DNA of 64,000 bases, from the NCBI GenBank assembly GCA_001023535.1, contig CP011020.1, positions 496,001-560,000 on the forward strand, in the 5' to 3' direction. The translations under genes and the position numbers were made by a program. A model generated the notes under the pieces. It made no database searches and was not told where the DNA came from. It saw only the letters and a list, made by a program, of their open reading frames with translations. This DNA comes from Pseudomonas chlororaphis. GTDB taxonomy: Bacteria > Pseudomonadota > Gammaproteobacteria > Pseudomonadales > Pseudomonadaceae. The first letter of the stretch is position 1. Each line of letters begins with the position of its first letter. Positions 1 to 8,725 of this stretch are shown here, piece by piece.

Positions 1-20
1 TGGCGGAGGGGGTCGAGTGA
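1..20 (+). CDS. 3' end of the gene upstream of tssM (probably tssL)
   Basis: One forward frame (starting at base 3) reads Ala-Glu-Gly-Val-Glu and then stops with TGA at 18-20, overlapping the GTG start of tssM by four bases (GTGA). In P. aeruginosa H1-type clusters the gene before tssM is tssL (DotU), and tight overlap is usual, so this is probably the last codons of tssL. Five residues are far too few to identify it by sequence; the call is from position only. Confidence 0.35.
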
Positions 21-3000
21 AGGCGTTTTTCAGTTTTATGATCCGCTGGGTCATCCCGTTGCTGGGGCTGATCGCCCTGAGCCTGATCATCTGGTTCGTT
101 GGCCCACTGCTGGATTGGCTGGTGCCCGAAGGCCGGCGCTGGGCGCTGATCATCCTGGTGTTCGCGGTGTGGATCGCCTACCGGGTTTTTCGCATTATTC
201 AGGCCCGCCGGCAGGCCGCCGAAGTCATGCGCAGCTTGGCCGAGCAAACCCCGCCCGACCCCACCAGCATCGCCACCGCCGAAGAACTCGAGACCCTGCG
301 CCAACGCATGGACGAAGCCCTGGCGCTGCTCAAGAAAGCCAAGTTGGGCGGTGACGAACGCCGCAACCTCTACGAGCTGCCGTGGTACGTGATCATCGGC
401 CCACCGGGTTCGGGCAAGACCACGGCGCTGGTCAACTCCGGACTGCATTTCCCGCTGGCCGCGCAACTGGGCGCCGGTGCGGTACGTGGCGTGGGCGGCA
501 CGCGCAACTGCGACTGGTGGTTCACCGACCAGGCCGTGCTGCTCGATACCGCCGGCCGCTACACCACCCAGGACAGCGACGCGACCGTGGACAAGGCCGC
601 GTGGCTGGGCTTCCTCGGCCTGTTGAAGAAGCAGCGCGCCCGTCGCCCGATCGACGGCGCGTTCATCGCCATCAGCCTCTCCGACCTGCTGCTGGGCAGC
701 GAGGCCGAGCGCGCCGCCCATGCCGCGGCGATCCGCCTGCGTATCCAGGAGCTGTACACCCAACTGGGCGTGCGGTTCCCGATCTACCTGATGCTGACCA
801 AGCTCGACCTGGTGCCGGGGTTCATGGAGTATTTCGATACCCTGAGCAAGGAAGAGCGCGCCCAGGTCTGGGGCATGACCTTCGCCCTGGACGATGGCAA
901 GGGCAACGACAGCCCGCTGGCGCACCTGCAAAGCGAATTCGCCGGCCTCGAGCAGCGTCTCAACGACCGCCTGGTAGAACGCCTGCAGCAAGAACGCGAC
1001 CCGGCGCGGCGCGACTTGATCTACGGTTTCCCGCAGCAGTTCGGCGCCTTGAAGGATTGCCTGCAAAGCTTCCTGGAGGGCGTGTTCAAGCCCAACGCTT
1101 TCGAAGAGCGGGTGTTGCTGCGTGGCGTGTATTTCACCAGCGGCACCCAGGAAGGCAGCCCGATCGACCGACTGATCGGCTCCATGGCCCAGAGCATGAA
1201 CCTGGACCGCCAGCACCTGGCGCGCCAGACCGGTACCGGGCGCAGCTATTTCATCGAAAAACTGTTCACTGCCGTGGCCTTCGCCGAGCGTGGGCTGGTG
1301 GGCGTCGATCCCAAGGTCGAACGGCGGCGCAAGTGGATCGCCCGAGGCGTGCTGGCCTCCACCGTGGTCCTGGTGCTGGTGGTCGGGACTTTGTGGTGGG
1401 TCAGCTACCGCGCCAACCAGGCGTACATTGCCCAGGTCGACCAGAAGGTCGCGCCGCTGGGCCAGACCGTGCAGAACCTCAGCCCGGCCCAGCGTGATGT
1501 GCTGGCGGTGTTGCCGCTGCTCAACGCGGTCAAGCACCTGGCCGACGATGCTCCCGACGGGGCCGAGGGCCTGGGGCTGTACCAGGGCGACATGCTCGAA
1601 GCCGAGTCCGGCAGCGTGTACCGCAAGCTGCTGATCGCGGTGTTCGGGCCGCGCCTGCTGACCCGGATCGAAGAGCAACTGCACAGCGGCGGCAATTCGG
1701 ATTTCCTCTACGAAGGCCTGAAGGCCTACCTGATGCTCGCCGACACCGAACATTACGATGCCGACTTCATCAAGGCCTGGATCGCCCTGGATTGGGACCG
1801 CACCCTGCCGCGCGACCTGCCGGCCGAACAGCGTGCGGCCTTGAACGAGCACTTGCAGGCGCTGTTCGAGCGACGTCCGCCGACGGCGCGCCTGGACCCG
1901 CGCCTGATCGAAGACCTGCGTCGCCAGTTGCAGCAACTGCCCGTGGCGCAACGGGTGTATGACCGGATCAAGCGGCAGAAACTGCCCGACGGCATCCCGG
2001 ATTTCCGCATCAATGAAGCCGCCGGACGTGATGCTGCGCTGGTGTTCAGCCGCAAGAGCGGCAAGCCGTTGGGCGAGCCGCTGAGCGGGTTCTTCACCGT
2101 CAAGGGCTACCGCCAGGGCTTTCTGCTCACCGGCCTCAGCCAGGCCGGGACTCTGGCTGAGGAACAGTGGGTCCTGGGCTTTGAGCAGGCCGACCAGCAG
2201 AACGTCGCCAGCCTGGCGGCGGACGTGCGGCGCCTGTACTTCCAAGACTACCAGCGCCAATGGGACGCCCTGTTGGCCGATATCGACTTCGTGCCGATCA
2301 CCAGCGTGGCCCAGGCCGCCGATGTGCTGCGGGTGATTTCCGGGCCGACCTCGCCGTTGAAAAAGCTGTTGGTGGCGGTGGCGAAGGAAACCGACCTGCA
2401 ACAGGATGAGCGCCTGCTGGCCGCCCAGGGCGCGCCGGCGGAGGGTGGGGTGGACAAGCTCAAGGAGCGCCTGGGCAGTTTGCTCGGCCAGGAGCAGGCA
2501 CCGCAGGACGCGCCCCAGGCCAATGACGATCCGATCACGGCGCACTTTGCCGAGCTCAACAGCATCGTCAGCAAGAAAGAAGGCGAACCGGCGGCCATCG
2601 ATGGCCTGCTGGCCGACATGAACGCCCTGTACGTGCAGGTCAGCGCCATGGTGGGCGCCAGCGGCGACGCCTTGCTCGGCGAAGCCAAGAACCAGGCCCA
2701 GGCGGCCGCTACTCGGGTCAGTCTCAATGCCGAACGCCAGCCACCACTGGTGCAGGGGTTGGTCAAGTCGGTGGTCAATTCCACCACCAACAGCATGATG
2801 GGCGGGGTGCGCAACCAACTGAACGCTGCCTGGACCAGCGAAGTGGTCAACATCTATCGCCAGTCCCTGGCCGGGCGGTACCCGATGTCGCCGGGCAGTG
2901 CGCGGGACGCGACCCTCGACGACTTCGGCCAGTTCTTCGGCGTCGGCGGGGTGATGGACAACTATTTCCGCAAGTACCTGCAACCCTACGTGGACACTTC

Positions 3001-3517
3001 CACCCCGACCTGGCGCTGGCAGCCGGGCGCGGCGCAGAAACTCGGCATCGCCCCGGGCGTGCTGCAGACCTTCCAGCGCGCGGCGGCCATTCGCGATGCG
3101 TTCTTCCGTTCCGGCGGGACCCAGCCGATGGTGCGCTTCGAGCTCAAGCCGGTGGCGATGGATTCGACCATCACCCAATTCTTGCTCGACCTCGATGGCC
3201 AGCAGTTGAGCTACGACCACGGCCCGAGCCGCCCGACCGCCATGCAATGGCCGAACCCGGGCAGCATCGGCGTGGTGCGGATCTCGATCATGCCGCCGTC
3301 CTCCAGCGGCCGCTCCGGCATCACCCTGGACGGGCCGTGGGCCTGGTTCCGGCTTCTGGAGCAATCGGACCTGACCGCCGGCAACTCGCCGGATCGCTTC
3401 AACCTGCGGCTGCGGGTCGATAACGCCAGTGCTTCCTACGAGCTGCGGGCCAACAGCGCCTTCAACCCGTTCAAGAGCCGGGTGCTCAGTGGCTTCAGCC
3501 TGCCGGAGCGGCTATGA
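17..3517 (+). CDS. tssM: TssM/IcmF, type VI secretion membrane-complex subunit
   Basis: Inner-membrane component of the T6SS membrane complex (TssJLM), which anchors the baseplate and spans to the outer-membrane lipoprotein TssJ. The 1166-residue protein has two N-terminal membrane segments (about 8-30 and 42-60), a cytoplasmic NTPase-like domain with Walker A GPPGSGKT at 128-135 and a Walker B-like LLDTAG at 175-180, a third membrane segment near residues 437-458, and a long periplasmic domain with the IcmF-related and TssM C-terminal regions. This is the usual architecture and roughly the usual length. The start is GTG, preceded by a strong GGAGGGGG at 5-12. Its stop overlaps tagF by four bases (ATGA), so the two are translationally coupled. 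Confidence 0.95.
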   Translation: MKAFFSFMIRWVIPLLGLIALSLIIWFVGPLLDWLVPEGRRWALIILVFAVWIAYRVFRIIQARRQAAEVMRSLAEQTPPDPTSIATAEELETLRQRMDEALALLKKAKLGGDERRNLYELPWYVIIGPPGSGKTTALVNSGLHFPLAAQLGAGAVRGVGGTRNCDWWFTDQAVLLDTAGRYTTQDSDATVDKAAWLGFLGLLKKQRARRPIDGAFIAISLSDLLLGSEAERAAHAAAIRLRIQELYTQLGVRFPIYLMLTKLDLVPGFMEYFDTLSKEERAQVWGMTFALDDGKGNDSPLAHLQSEFAGLEQRLNDRLVERLQQERDPARRDLIYGFPQQFGALKDCLQSFLEGVFKPNAFEERVLLRGVYFTSGTQEGSPIDRLIGSMAQSMNLDRQHLARQTGTGRSYFIEKLFTAVAFAERGLVGVDPKVERRRKWIARGVLASTVVLVLVVGTLWWVSYRANQAYIAQVDQKVAPLGQTVQNLSPAQRDVLAVLPLLNAVKHLADDAPDGAEGLGLYQGDMLEAESGSVYRKLLIAVFGPRLLTRIEEQLHSGGNSDFLYEGLKAYLMLADTEHYDADFIKAWIALDWDRTLPRDLPAEQRAALNEHLQALFERRPPTARLDPRLIEDLRRQLQQLPVAQRVYDRIKRQKLPDGIPDFRINEAAGRDAALVFSRKSGKPLGEPLSGFFTVKGYRQGFLLTGLSQAGTLAEEQWVLGFEQADQQNVASLAADVRRLYFQDYQRQWDALLADIDFVPITSVAQAADVLRVISGPTSPLKKLLVAVAKETDLQQDERLLAAQGAPAEGGVDKLKERLGSLLGQEQAPQDAPQANDDPITAHFAELNSIVSKKEGEPAAIDGLLADMNALYVQVSAMVGASGDALLGEAKNQAQAAATRVSLNAERQPPLVQGLVKSVVNSTTNSMMGGVRNQLNAAWTSEVVNIYRQSLAGRYPMSPGSARDATLDDFGQFFGVGGVMDNYFRKYLQPYVDTSTPTWRWQPGAAQKLGIAPGVLQTFQRAAAIRDAFFRSGGTQPMVRFELKPVAMDSTITQFLLDLDGQQLSYDHGPSRPTAMQWPNPGSIGVVRISIMPPSSSGRSGITLDGPWAWFRLLEQSDLTAGNSPDRFNLRLRVDNASASYELRANSAFNPFKSRVLSGFSLPERL

Positions 3518-4167
3518 GTACGCCGGGCTTCTATGGAAAGTTGGCCAGCCGTGGAGATTTCGTCAGCCGTGGTTTGCCCCAGAGCTTCATCGGCCCGTGG
3601 GATTCGTGGCTGGCGGCGGGCCTGCTCGCCAGCCAGAGCAGCCTCGGCGAGCGCTGGCTGGATGCTTATCTGGTCAGCCCGCTGTGGCGGTTCCTGGTGG
3701 CGCCCGGGGTGTGTGGGCCGGACGCCGCAGCCGGGGTGGTGATGCCGAGCATCGACCGGGTCGGACGGTATTTTCCGCTGACGGTGGCGGTGTTGCTGGA
3801 GCCCGACGCCGACCCTGCGTCCGTGGTCGGCGGTGCGGACGACTGGTTTGAACGGGTGGAAAACCTGTTGCTGAGCACGTTGAACGTGGAGGCCAGTTTC
3901 GAAGCGTTCGGCGCCGAGCTGGACAGCCTCGGCAGCCCGATGTACCTGCCGCGCACCCCGGGCGGCCGGTTCGCCAGCCTGCATCGCTTCGATGCCACCG
4001 ACCCGCAGCGGCGCATGAGCGCCCTGGCCGAGTCGGCCTGCGAAGGCGCGAGCCTGTGGTGGGGTCAGGGTTCCGAGCGCATCGCGCCTGGCCTGATGCG
4101 TTGCCAGGGGCTGCCGGCCGCCGCTGATTTTGCGCAATTTTTGCTTGGCCAAGAAGGTGTTGTGTAG
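3514..4167 (+). CDS. tagF: TagF, type VI secretion repressor
   Basis: TagF-domain protein of 217 residues. In P. aeruginosa, TagF is a post-translational repressor of the H1-T6SS that acts independently of threonine phosphorylation, reported to do so through the forkhead protein Fha. The N-terminus (GFYGKLASRGDFVSRGLP) followed by a tryptophan-rich stretch and VGRYFPL is the family signature. It starts inside the tssM stop (ATGA) and its own stop codon is followed immediately by the pppA ATG, so it sits in a tightly coupled operon. In some species TagF is fused to the PP2C phosphatase; here the two are separate adjacent genes. No transmembrane segment is evident. Confidence 0.93.
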   Translation: MSTPGFYGKLASRGDFVSRGLPQSFIGPWDSWLAAGLLASQSSLGERWLDAYLVSPLWRFLVAPGVCGPDAAAGVVMPSIDRVGRYFPLTVAVLLEPDADPASVVGGADDWFERVENLLLSTLNVEASFEAFGAELDSLGSPMYLPRTPGGRFASLHRFDATDPQRRMSALAESACEGASLWWGQGSERIAPGLMRCQGLPAAADFAQFLLGQEGVV

Positions 4168-4899
4168 ATGCGTCCAAGTGCCGGAAAAGCTTTCAAGTCT
4201 GCAAGCAAGAGCCATGTCGGCATGGTCCGCCAGGTCAACGAAGACGCCTGCCTGGATCTGCCGGAGCACGGCTTGTGGGTGGTCGCCGATGGCATGGGCG
4301 GGCACGCGGCGGGCGACTACGTCAGCAGCCTGATCGTCGACAGCCTGCGTGGCATTGCCGTGGGCCGTTCGCTGGAAGAGTACGTCGCGGCATTGCAGAG
4401 CGACCTGTTGCGGGTCAACGCGGCCGTGCGTGAAGAAACCGCCAACCGTGGCGTGACCATGATGGGCAGCACCGTGGTGGTGCTGGCGACGCGCGACCTG
4501 CGCGGCATGTGCCTGTGGGCCGGCGACAGTCGCCTGTACCGCCTGCGCGACGGCGTGCTGGAGGGCGTCTCGCGGGACCACAGCTACGTCCAGGACCTGC
4601 AGGACAGCGGCCTGCTCAGCGAAGCCGAGGCCCGGGTGCATCCACGGGCCAACATTGTCACCCGGGCCATCGGCGTCGAGGCGCAGTTGAACCTGGCGAT
4701 GGTCGAACTGCTGCTGGTGCCGGGCGACAGCTACCTGCTGTGCAGCGACGGGCTGACCAAGACCGTCGAAGACGAAGAGATCCGCGAAGTGCTGAGCCAT
4801 GACGACCCCGGCGAAATCGCCAGCAGCCTGGTGTCCCTGGGCCTTAGGCGCGGTGCGCCGGACAACATCACCGTGGTGGTCGTGAAGGTGCCGTCATGA
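4168..4899 (+). CDS. pppA: PppA, PP2C-type serine/threonine phosphatase of the T6SS
   Basis: Metal-dependent PP2C phosphatase, 243 residues, which in the H1-T6SS model removes the phosphate put on Fha1 by PpkA and resets the machine. Metal-binding and catalytic motifs are intact: NED near residue 24, VADGMGGH (39-46), GDSRLYRLRDG, CSDGL and a C-terminal PDNITVVVV strand. The ATG directly abuts the tagF stop with no gap, and the 3' end overlaps ppkA by four bases (ATGA). Kinase and phosphatase are therefore likely made from one message in fixed proportion. The protein is soluble and cytoplasmic by composition. Confidence 0.95.
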   Translation: MRPSAGKAFKSASKSHVGMVRQVNEDACLDLPEHGLWVVADGMGGHAAGDYVSSLIVDSLRGIAVGRSLEEYVAALQSDLLRVNAAVREETANRGVTMMGSTVVVLATRDLRGMCLWAGDSRLYRLRDGVLEGVSRDHSYVQDLQDSGLLSEAEARVHPRANIVTRAIGVEAQLNLAMVELLLVPGDSYLLCSDGLTKTVEDEEIREVLSHDDPGEIASSLVSLGLRRGAPDNITVVVVKVPS

Positions 4900-7800
4900 A
4901 CCCTGCCCTGAACATCCAGATCCCCGGCTACGACATCGAAGGCGAGATCGGCGAAGGCGCGATGGCCAGTGTCTACCTGGCGACCCAGCGCTCGCTGGAG
5001 CGCAAGGTCGCGCTGAAGGTCATGGCCGCCGCGCTGGCCGCCGACCCGACGTTCTGCGAGCGTTTCCTGCGCGAAGGCAAGACCCTGGCACGGCTGTCGC
5101 ACCCGCACACCGTCACCATCCATGACATCGGCAATGTCGGTGAGCTGTACTACATGGCGATGGAATACCTGCCCAACGGCACGCTCAAGGAACGCATCGC
5201 CGCGGGCCTGACGCCGGAGCAGGGCCTGATCTACATCCGCCAGATCGCCTCGGCCCTGGGCTACGCCCATGGCCTGGGCCTGGTGCACCGCGACGTCAAG
5301 CCGGCGAACATCCTGTTCCGCGCCGACGGCACGGCGGTGCTTTCGGACTTCGGCATCGCCAAGTCCCTGGACGACCGCACCCAGTTCACCCAGGCCGGTT
5401 TCGCCGTCGGCACGCCGAGCTACATGAGCCCGGAACAGGCCCGCGGGCAGGACATCGACGGCCGCGCCGACCTGTATGCCCTGGGCGTGGTGCTCTATGA
5501 AATCCTCGTCGGCAAGCTGCCGTATACCGGCAATGACGCGCTGTCCACGGCCCTGGCCCACCTGACCGAGCCGTTGCCGGAGTTGCCGGTGCACCACGGC
5601 CGTTACCAGGACGTGCTGCGCAAGCTGTTGGCGAAGGATCCGGCGGAGCGTTTCCCGGATGCAGCGGCCCTGCTACGGGCGCTGGACAACCTGCCCGCGG
5701 ATTCGAATGAGGCGACGCTGATCCGGCCGTTGCCGTTGCCGTTGCCGTTGCCGCTGCCGGTGACGACCAAGCCCGTGGGCGAGGACCTGGCGGGATTGAC
5801 GCCGGTGTCCATCGACATCCCGAGCGGCCCCGCGCAGCCGCCGTCCCGTCCCCAGCCAACACCGCCGCCACCGCCGGTGAGCCCGCCGCCGCGCCCGCCC
5901 GTGGCACCGGCCCGCAAGACCCCGGTGTTCGCCCTGGCCGCCGTCGCGGTGGCCGTGGCGCTGGCGCTGGGCGGCGCGGGTTATTGGTGGTTGTCCGGTG
6001 ATGACGGCAAAGCGGCGAAGCCCCCGGTGGCCTCCACGCCTTCGTCGAGCAAGCCCCCGGTGAAGGTGCCGCAAACACCCCCGGTGAAGACGCCCGAAAC
6101 CCCAGCGGCCAAGCCGCCGGTAAGCCCACCCGTGGCCACCGAGGCCGACGGTGGCCAGCGTCCGCTGTTGATGGCCGGCAAGAAAACCCTGTTCCAGCGG
6201 GTGCTGACCAAGCCGGGGGCAAAGCTGGCCGATGCGCCGGGTGCCGCGCCCGGCAAGGACCTGCCGGCGTTCTCGGTGCTGTACGTCTATCAGCGCAAGG
6301 ATGTCGACGGTAGCCCGTGGGTGCGTGTGGGCGCCGCCACCGATGGTCGCAGCGACGGTTGGTTGCCGGCCGCCCAGGTCAGCGACTGGAAGCAGAGCCT
6401 GGTGCTCAAGTTCACCGAACGTTCCGGCCGCGCGCCGGTGATGTTCCTGCGCCAGCCTGGCGAAGTGGAGAAACTGCTGGCAAACCCCTCTGCCGCCAGG
6501 AATGTGCTGCTCAAGGCCCAGCAGAGCCCGTCCGACAACCAGCAGGTGCTGGCCCTGGAGCCGGCCGCCAGCGCCGTGCCGGAGAAACAGTTCTACCTGC
6601 TGCCGATCTTCGACTCCCGCGAGAGCCTCGACGAGAACGGCCAGCCGGTGCAGTTGCTGAACGTGGCGTCCATCGACCCGGGCAATACGGCCAAGGCGGC
6701 GTCCGGCAACACGCCGATCCTCAATGCCAACGCCGACGCGTTCCGCACCGCCGTGGTGCTGGTGGTGGACACCACGGTGTCCATGCAGCCGTACATCGAC
6801 CAGGTGCGCGACGTGGTGCATCAGTTACAGGCCCGGATCGCCGAGCGTGGCGAGCTGGACAGTGTCAGTTTCGGCATGGTGGGTTTTCGCAGCAGCGTCA
6901 AGAAAACCCCAGGCCTGGAGTACGTGGCCAAGACCCTGATCACCCTGGACCAGGGCCGCGACCCGCAGCGCTTCATGGACCTGGCGCGCCAGGTCAAGGC
7001 GTCCACGGTGTCGAGCCATTCGTTCAACGAAGACGCGTTTGCCGGGGTCATGGAAGCGGTGGAGGGCATGGACTGGTCCGGCTATGGCGGGCGCCTGATC
7101 CTGCTCGTCACCGACGCCGGCGCCCTGCGCAAGAACGATCCCTTCGCCGCGACGCAGATGAACGAAGCCGAGGTGCGCCAGGCGGCGCTGGGCAAGCAGA
7201 TCAAGATCTACGCCTTGCACCTGCTCAGCGACGCCGGCAAGAAGACCCACGCCGGTGCCCAGAGTCAGTACCGTACCCTGACCGCCGACGCCAACCCGCA
7301 GATCGGCGACTTGTACATTCCGGTGCCGGGCGCCGATGTGCGCAAGTTCGGCGAGCGCGTCGACGAGATCGGCACGGTGTTCGCCGACCTGGTGCATCAA
7401 GTGCGCAGCAACAAGGAACAGAGCGTGCCGCAGTTGAGCGCCGCGCCGAGCCTGGCCGACAAGTCGGCGGCGGTCGGTTACGCGATGCACATGGATTTCC
7501 TGGGGCGCAAGAGCGCCAGCCAGGCGCCGCAACTGGTCAGCGCCTGGACCGCCGATCGCGACCTGACCAACCCGGCGCTGCCGGCGTTCCAGGTGTGCGT
7601 GATGCTGACCAAGCTGCAACTCAACGACCTGCAGCAATCGCTGAAGCTGATCGTTGACGCGGCCCGCAAGACCCAGAGCTCGCCGAAGGACTTCTTCCAG
7701 GAAATCGCCAGCGCCAGTGCCTACATGAGTCGCGACCCGTCGGCCTTGCGCAAGGGCGGCAACCTCGCCGACGGCGGGATCCTCGGCGAATACCTGGAAG

Positions 7801-8009
7801 GACTGCCGTACCGCAGCAAGTCGCTGAACATGACCCAGGACTTGTGGTTGTCCTTGAGCGTGGCCGAGCAGGAAGACTTCATCGACGAGCTGGATTCGAA
7901 AATCCGTCTCTACGAAACCTTCCACAACGACCTGGCGAACTGGGTGCGCTTCGGCGATGCCGAGCCGGGTGATGCCTTGTACCGCGTTCCGTTGTCGACG
8001 CTGCCGTGA
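4896..8009 (+). CDS. ppkA: PpkA, membrane serine/threonine kinase with C-terminal VWA domain
   Basis: Hanks-type kinase that activates the T6SS by phosphorylating the Fha protein in response to TagQRST signalling. The 1037 residues carry a kinase domain at about 12-275 (glycine loop GEGAMASV 19-26, lysine in ALKVM at 41, HRD 131-133, DFG 151-153, SPE 178-180), a Pro-Leu dipeptide run and a proline-rich linker (about 275-345), a single membrane helix near 345-368, a periplasmic Pro/Lys-rich stretch, and a von Willebrand A domain starting near 617 with a MIDAS-like DTTVS. The linker is encoded by a CCGTTG tandem repeat (5727-5759). It overlaps pppA by four bases and tagT by one. PpkA proteins in this cluster type have the same kinase-membrane-VWA layout. 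Confidence 0.95.
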   Translation: MNPALNIQIPGYDIEGEIGEGAMASVYLATQRSLERKVALKVMAAALAADPTFCERFLREGKTLARLSHPHTVTIHDIGNVGELYYMAMEYLPNGTLKERIAAGLTPEQGLIYIRQIASALGYAHGLGLVHRDVKPANILFRADGTAVLSDFGIAKSLDDRTQFTQAGFAVGTPSYMSPEQARGQDIDGRADLYALGVVLYEILVGKLPYTGNDALSTALAHLTEPLPELPVHHGRYQDVLRKLLAKDPAERFPDAAALLRALDNLPADSNEATLIRPLPLPLPLPLPVTTKPVGEDLAGLTPVSIDIPSGPAQPPSRPQPTPPPPPVSPPPRPPVAPARKTPVFALAAVAVAVALALGGAGYWWLSGDDGKAAKPPVASTPSSSKPPVKVPQTPPVKTPETPAAKPPVSPPVATEADGGQRPLLMAGKKTLFQRVLTKPGAKLADAPGAAPGKDLPAFSVLYVYQRKDVDGSPWVRVGAATDGRSDGWLPAAQVSDWKQSLVLKFTERSGRAPVMFLRQPGEVEKLLANPSAARNVLLKAQQSPSDNQQVLALEPAASAVPEKQFYLLPIFDSRESLDENGQPVQLLNVASIDPGNTAKAASGNTPILNANADAFRTAVVLVVDTTVSMQPYIDQVRDVVHQLQARIAERGELDSVSFGMVGFRSSVKKTPGLEYVAKTLITLDQGRDPQRFMDLARQVKASTVSSHSFNEDAFAGVMEAVEGMDWSGYGGRLILLVTDAGALRKNDPFAATQMNEAEVRQAALGKQIKIYALHLLSDAGKKTHAGAQSQYRTLTADANPQIGDLYIPVPGADVRKFGERVDEIGTVFADLVHQVRSNKEQSVPQLSAAPSLADKSAAVGYAMHMDFLGRKSASQAPQLVSAWTADRDLTNPALPAFQVCVMLTKLQLNDLQQSLKLIVDAARKTQSSPKDFFQEIASASAYMSRDPSALRKGGNLADGGILGEYLEGLPYRSKSLNMTQDLWLSLSVAEQEDFIDELDSKIRLYETFHNDLANWVRFGDAEPGDALYRVPLSTLP
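5727..5759 (+). repeat. CCGTTG hexanucleotide tandem repeat inside ppkA
   Basis: Four perfect CCGTTG units followed by one CCGCTG unit and a partial CCG encode a Pro-Leu dipeptide run in the cytoplasmic linker between the kinase domain and the membrane helix. A six-base unit keeps the reading frame when copy number changes. Confidence 0.9.
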
Positions 8010-8725
8010 TGCTCGACATGACCGCGGTGCACAAGAGCCGAGGCGCTGGCAGCCAGCGCTACAGCCTGGTGATCCCACGGCTGCAATTGCGTGCCGGTGA
8101 GCAACTGGCGGTGGTTGGCCCCAGTGGGTGCGGCAAGAGCACGCTGCTCGACCTGCTGGCCCTGGTGTCGGCGCCTGACCAGGCCGGGCGGTTCGACTTC
8201 ACGCCCGCCAACACGCCACTGGACATCGCCCGGTTGTGGCGCGGCTCCGGGCAGGGCGCCTTGGCGCAGTTGCGCAGCCAGCACCTCGGTTACGTGCTGC
8301 AAACCGGTGGCCTGCTGGGTTTTCTGGACGTGCGCGGCAACATCGAGCTGTCGCGCAAGCTGCTCGGCTTGAAGGACGACGGCAGCGTGACGCGCCTGGC
8401 CGGGCAGTTGGACATCGCCGACCAACTGGACAAGAAACCGGCGGACTTGTCCGTCGGCCAGCGCCAGCGCGTCAGTTGTGCTCGGGCCCTGGCCCACGGT
8501 CCTCGGCTGTTGCTGGCCGATGAACCGACCGCCGCCCTCGACCCTTTGAACGCCGAGCGCGTGATGCAACTGCTGGTGGCCCAGGCCCGCGAGTACGGTG
8601 TCTGCTGCGTCGTCGCCACCCATGACGAGGCGCTGGCCCGTGCCAGCGGCTTGCAGGTGCGCCGCATCAGTTGTCGTCGCGATGCCGACGGCGGCGTCAC
8701 CGCCACGCTTGGGGAGGCTTGCTGA
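8009..8725 (+). CDS. tagT: TagT, ABC transporter ATPase of the TagST complex
   Basis: ATP-binding subunit of a LolCDE/MacB-like ABC complex which, with TagS, is needed upstream of PpkA in the threonine-phosphorylation pathway. Motifs are complete: Walker A GPSGCGKS (37-44), signature LSVGQRQR near 147, Walker B LLLADEP near 167, and a switch histidine in ATHDEAL. Length is 238 residues from the ATG at 8009, which overlaps the ppkA stop as TGATG; a GTG at 8006 would add one residue. It joins tagS through another TGATG overlap, so subunit synthesis is coupled. Confidence 0.92.
   Translation: MLDMTAVHKSRGAGSQRYSLVIPRLQLRAGEQLAVVGPSGCGKSTLLDLLALVSAPDQAGRFDFTPANTPLDIARLWRGSGQGALAQLRSQHLGYVLQTGGLLGFLDVRGNIELSRKLLGLKDDGSVTRLAGQLDIADQLDKKPADLSVGQRQRVSCARALAHGPRLLLADEPTAALDPLNAERVMQLLVAQAREYGVCCVVATHDEALARASGLQVRRISCRRDADGGVTATLGEAC

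Noticed and set aside
3436..4800. A 454-codon frame on the minus strand across tagF and pppA
   Set aside because: Both plus-strand genes carry full family motifs and overlap neighbours; the minus frame does not.
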